A stretch of 7,468 nt of DNA from NCBI GenBank assembly GCA_019912905.1, contig JAIOHO010000714.1, positions 1 through 7,468 of the forward strand, given 5' to 3'. A program made the position numbers and the translations under genes. This stretch comes from Anaerolineae bacterium (GTDB taxonomy: Bacteria > Chloroflexota > Anaerolineae > Aggregatilineales > Phototrophicaceae). This document shows, in pieces, positions 5,725-7,468 of this stretch (positions are counted from its first letter, which is position 1; each line of letters begins with the position of its first letter). A model generated the notes under the pieces. It saw only the letters and a list, made by a program, of their open reading frames with translations. It made no database searches and was not told where the DNA came from.

Positions 5725-6398
5725 AGACTCCCTTCTGGCAGGCGGTCTTCGCGATTGCGCGCAAAGACCTGCGGGCCGAACTGCGCAGCCGCGAACTGGT
5801 CAATACGATGGGGCTGTTCGCCCTGCTCAGCGTGCTGATCTTCAGCTTCGCCCTGGAACTCGACCGTGCGGCGCGGCAGGAGTCGATCAGCGGGGTGCTG
5901 TGGGTCACGGTGGTCTTTGCCAGCTTCCTCGGCCTGAACCGCAGCCTGGCGATGGAGCGCGACCAGGGCAACATCGACGCGCTGCTGCTGGCCCCCATCC
6001 ATCGTAACGCCATCTTTGCAGGCAAGCTGCTGGGTAACTTTCTGTTCACGCTGGTCGTCGGGCTGGTGCTGCTGCCGGTCATGAGCCTGCTGTACAACAT
6101 GCCGCTCATCCAGCCCTGGATTCTGGTGATCCTGCTGCTGGGAATCGCCGGGTTTGCGACGGTCGGCACGCTGCTGGCGACGATGACGGTGCAGACCCGC
6201 GCGCGCGAATCGCTGCTGCCGATCGTCATGCTGCCGGTGGCGCTGCCGGTGCTGCTGGCGGTGGTGCGCTCCTCGACTGCCGTGCTCAACAACGCGCCCA
6301 TCGACGACTGGATCGCCTGGCCGCAGATTCTCATCGTGGTCGATGTCGTCTACCTGACGGTCTGTTTTCTGCTGTTCGAGTACGTCATCGAGAGTTGA
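5721..6398 (+). CDS. ccmB: Haem exporter permease CcmB
   Basis: CcmB is the membrane subunit paired with CcmA in the haem-handling ABC complex. The 225 residues match the family's usual length of about 220. Six hydrophobic segments are seen, at about 28-46, 58-76, 97-125, 130-153, 165-183 and 203-221. A cytosolic N-terminus begins KTPFWQAVFAIARKDLRAELR, the amphipathic start typical of CcmB, and the family stretch LNRSLAMERDQGNIDALLLAP (72-92) sits between helices 2 and 3. The start codon overlaps the ccmA stop as ATGA, so the two subunits are translationally coupled. No broken motif was noted. Confidence 0.95.
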   Translation: MKTPFWQAVFAIARKDLRAELRSRELVNTMGLFALLSVLIFSFALELDRAARQESISGVLWVTVVFASFLGLNRSLAMERDQGNIDALLLAPIHRNAIFAGKLLGNFLFTLVVGLVLLPVMSLLYNMPLIQPWILVILLLGIAGFATVGTLLATMTVQTRARESLLPIVMLPVALPVLLAVVRSSTAVLNNAPIDDWIAWPQILIVVDVVYLTVCFLLFEYVIES

Positions 6399-6409
6399 GG
6401 ACCTGGACC

Positions 6410-6421
6410 GTAATTCATTAC
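6410..6421. promoter_or_regulatory. Short palindrome GTAAT-TC-ATTAC upstream of the putative ccmC promoter
   Basis: The arms are perfect 5-nt inverted repeats with a 2-nt centre, followed by TTTTT. The stem is too short and too weak to be a convincing terminator. Its place just upstream of the -35 would fit a regulator site, but a single short palindrome in AT-rich DNA may be chance. Confidence 0.25.
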
Positions 6422-6426
6422 ACTTT

Positions 6427-6455
6427 TTGTGAACTTTTGGTAGATATGCTAAGAT
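6427..6455 (+). promoter_or_regulatory. Putative sigma-70-type promoter for ccmC-ccmD
   Basis: A -35-like TTGTGA (6427-6432) and a -10-like TAAGAT (6450-6455) are separated by 17 nt; each matches four of six consensus bases. Transcription would begin near 6462, giving a leader of about 27 nt that contains the ribosome site. This would let ccmC and ccmD be made independently of the upstream genes. It is based on consensus matching only. Confidence 0.45.
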
Positions 6456-6469
6456 TTCGGGCAATTTTC

Positions 6470-6478
6470 AGGAGGTGA
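6470..6478 (+). promoter_or_regulatory. Strong Shine-Dalgarno of ccmC
   Basis: AGGAGGTGA is a near-complete anti-16S match, ten nt before ATG 6489. It is the best ribosome site in the window and stands out among genes that mostly rely on overlaps. It fixes the ccmC start. Confidence 0.8.
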
Positions 6479-6488
6479 GAATAGACTC

Positions 6489-7259
6489 ATGAATGCCGCA
6501 CAGAACATTCAATCTCAGGCAGTACCCGCAAAAGGTGCATCCGGCTTCGCCGCCTGGCCGCCCCTGCTGCGTATTCTGACCATCGCCACCCTCATCGCCA
6601 TCCTGATCGGCCTGTACATGGGCCTGGGCTATGCCGGGACCGATGTCGAACAGGGCGATGTCCAGCGCATTTTCTACATCCACATGCCGGTTTTCTTTGG
6701 CGCGTTTATCGCGTTCGGGGCGACCGTCGTCGGCGGCATCCAGTACCTGCGCACGCGCAAGCCTAAATGGGATACGCTGGCGCTGGCCGGGGCGGAAGTC
6801 GGACTGGCGCTGGGCCTGCTGAACGTCGTCACCGGCGCGATCTGGGCGCGGCCCATCTGGAATACATGGTGGACCTGGGACCCGCGCCTGACCTCGGCGG
6901 CCATCATGTGCCTGACTTACGCGGCCTACCTGATGCTGCGCAACGGCATCGAAAACCCGGAGCAGCGCCGCCGTTTCGCTGCCGTCTATGGCATCCTCGC
7001 CATCGTCACCGTCATCATGACGCTGGTCGTCATCCGCATCCGGCCTGACACCATTCACCCGGCGGTGATCGGCCCCAGCGCACAGAATGCCCAGGGCACG
7101 TTCGAACTGGAAGCGACGCGCGGCGTCGGGGCCGCGCTGGGCATGAATTTCCCGGTGTGGGCGCTGCTCGTCCCGATCACGCTGATGTGGCACCGCATCC
7201 GGCTGCAAAATCGGGTCGATCAGGTCGAAGCGATGAAAGCCGAAGTGCTCAACCAGTAA
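6489..7259 (+). CDS. ccmC: Haem-handling membrane protein CcmC (WWD family)
   Basis: CcmC binds haem on the outer face of the membrane and transfers it to CcmE, forming the CcmC-haem-CcmE complex released by CcmAB. The protein has 256 residues; family members are about 220-260. GDVQRIFYIHMP (56-67) contains the first haem-ligand His (His65, E. coli H60 equivalent). The tryptophan-rich WWD motif is WNTWWTWDPRLT (124-135), intact. The second His should be His190 in RPDTIHPAV; in many relatives this reads W-R-T-L-H, so its surroundings differ here. Six transmembrane helices are expected at about 28-47, 66-86, 98-118, 134-150, 164-184 and 212-233. The extra N-terminal 25 residues are hydrophilic. 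A strong ribosome site precedes it. It is separated from ccmB by 90 nt and followed 57 nt later by the ccmD-like gene. Confidence 0.95.
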   Translation: MNAAQNIQSQAVPAKGASGFAAWPPLLRILTIATLIAILIGLYMGLGYAGTDVEQGDVQRIFYIHMPVFFGAFIAFGATVVGGIQYLRTRKPKWDTLALAGAEVGLALGLLNVVTGAIWARPIWNTWWTWDPRLTSAAIMCLTYAAYLMLRNGIENPEQRRRFAAVYGILAIVTVIMTLVVIRIRPDTIHPAVIGPSAQNAQGTFELEATRGVGAALGMNFPVWALLVPITLMWHRIRLQNRVDQVEAMKAEVLNQ

Positions 7260-7304
7260 TCTCAATCGATCATGTTCGGGGCAGCGCACAATCTTCCCCG
7301 TTTG

Positions 7305-7310
7305 AAGGAG
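7305..7310 (+). promoter_or_regulatory. Ribosome binding site of the ccmD-like gene
   Basis: AAGGAG lies six nt before ATG 7317. This supports that start over the in-frame ATG at 7272, whose extension would carry non-conserved residues and spoil the N-terminal helix layout. Confidence 0.75.
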
Positions 7311-7316
7311 TTTTCC

Positions 7317-7463
7317 ATGCCGGATACCGGTTCCTACCTGCTGCTCGGGTTGGCCGTCACCACCGTGATTCTGGGCTTTTACACCCTGAGCCTGTGGCTG
7401 CGCCAGCGCAACCTGGACCGCGACCTCGAACTCATTCGCAAACTGGCGGAAGACGACCAGTAG
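7317..7463 (+). CDS. ccmD: Small CcmD-like membrane protein
   Basis: A 48-residue protein with one transmembrane helix (about 6-28) followed by a basic and then charged helical tail, LRQRNLDRDLELIRKL. Size, single helix with a Tyr near its start and after it, basic flank and position directly after ccmC match CcmD, the small subunit that helps release haem-loaded CcmE from the CcmABC complex. CcmD proteins are too short and variable for a firm sequence match, so the call rests largely on context. The start is set by AAGGAG six nt upstream. Five bases remain to the window end, with no further gene visible. Confidence 0.75.
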   Translation: MPDTGSYLLLGLAVTTVILGFYTLSLWLRQRNLDRDLELIRKLAEDDQ

Positions 7464-7468
7464 AGACA

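Larger units (their letters stand above)
6399..6488 (+). other. AT-rich spacer between ccmB and ccmC
   Basis: This 90-nt gap is visibly richer in A and T than its surroundings and is the only gap here with a plausible promoter. It contains a short palindrome (6410-6421), a -35/-10 pair and a strong ribosome site, listed separately. No terminator for ccmB is evident; the TTTTT at 6424-6428 follows only the weak 5-bp palindrome. Confidence 0.5.

Noticed and set aside
6424..6428. Intrinsic terminator after ccmB (palindrome plus TTTTT)
   Set aside because: The stem is only five AT-rich base pairs, too weak for termination by known rules.
6445..6450. TATGCT as the -10 box
   Set aside because: Its spacing to TTGTGA would be only 12 nt; TAAGAT five bases downstream gives 17 nt.
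5564..7289. Long minus-strand open frames opposite ccmB and ccmC
   Set aside because: Their translations show compositional bias (Arg/Gln/Asp/His) and no recognisable motif, while the plus strand encodes well-recognised CcmA, CcmB and CcmC.
1..7468. tRNA, rRNA, CRISPR array, transposase or phage genes
   Set aside because: None seen. No regularly spaced direct repeats and no recognisable mobile-element protein in any frame; the only repeat element is the non-coding one in ccmH.

Overview
The window is one contiguous plus-strand block of System I cytochrome c maturation (ccm) genes from a GC-rich bacterium (about 60% GC by eye). The organism is most likely a member of Chloroflexota, Anaerolineae-like. 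That assignment is inferred from protein features: a CcmH with a four-cysteine CPVCE...C...C centre instead of the proteobacterial LRCxxCQ, a short CcmI-like protein without a TPR half, and a cytochrome c lipoprotein carrying a prealbumin-like domain. No 16S rRNA or other phylogenetic marker is present, so the assignment stays moderate.

Layout, left to right: the C-terminal part of ccmF, open at the left window edge (1-1137); ccmH (1134-1808), whose 5' coding end carries an inserted inverted-repeat element at about 1170-1280; a membrane-anchored thioredoxin of the CcmG/ResA type (1872-2492); a small CcmI-like membrane protein (2535-2927); a 186-nt gap with two possible RNA hairpins (2928-3113); a 629-aa multi-domain cytochrome c lipoprotein (3114-5003); ccmA (4996-5724) and ccmB (5721-6398); a 90-nt AT-rich gap with a plausible promoter and a strong Shine-Dalgarno sequence (6399-6488); ccmC (6489-7259); and a small ccmD-like gene (7317-7463). 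Stop/start overlaps at ccmF/ccmH, lipoprotein/ccmA and ccmA/ccmB indicate translational coupling.

How they work together, from knowledge of the families: CcmABCD is the ABC-type module that loads haem onto the chaperone CcmE (not in this window, perhaps upstream). CcmF with CcmH and CcmI is the haem ligation side. The CcmG-type thioredoxin and CcmH keep apocytochrome CXXCH cysteines reduced for attachment. The large lipoprotein is probably a client or partner of the machinery, since it contains one intact CXXCH haem site.

The most notable points are: (1) the cytochrome lipoprotein has a degenerate second cytochrome fold, with CGESCD where CXXCH is expected; (2) it also has a C-terminal transmembrane helix followed by a cytosolic tail resembling the CcmI-like protein encoded just upstream; (3) a palindromic repeat element of exactly 37 codons has been absorbed in frame into the ccmH leader; (4) ccmH has a four-Cys active site. 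No mobile-element genes, RNA genes or CRISPR arrays were seen. The only non-coding stretches are shorter than 200 nt.
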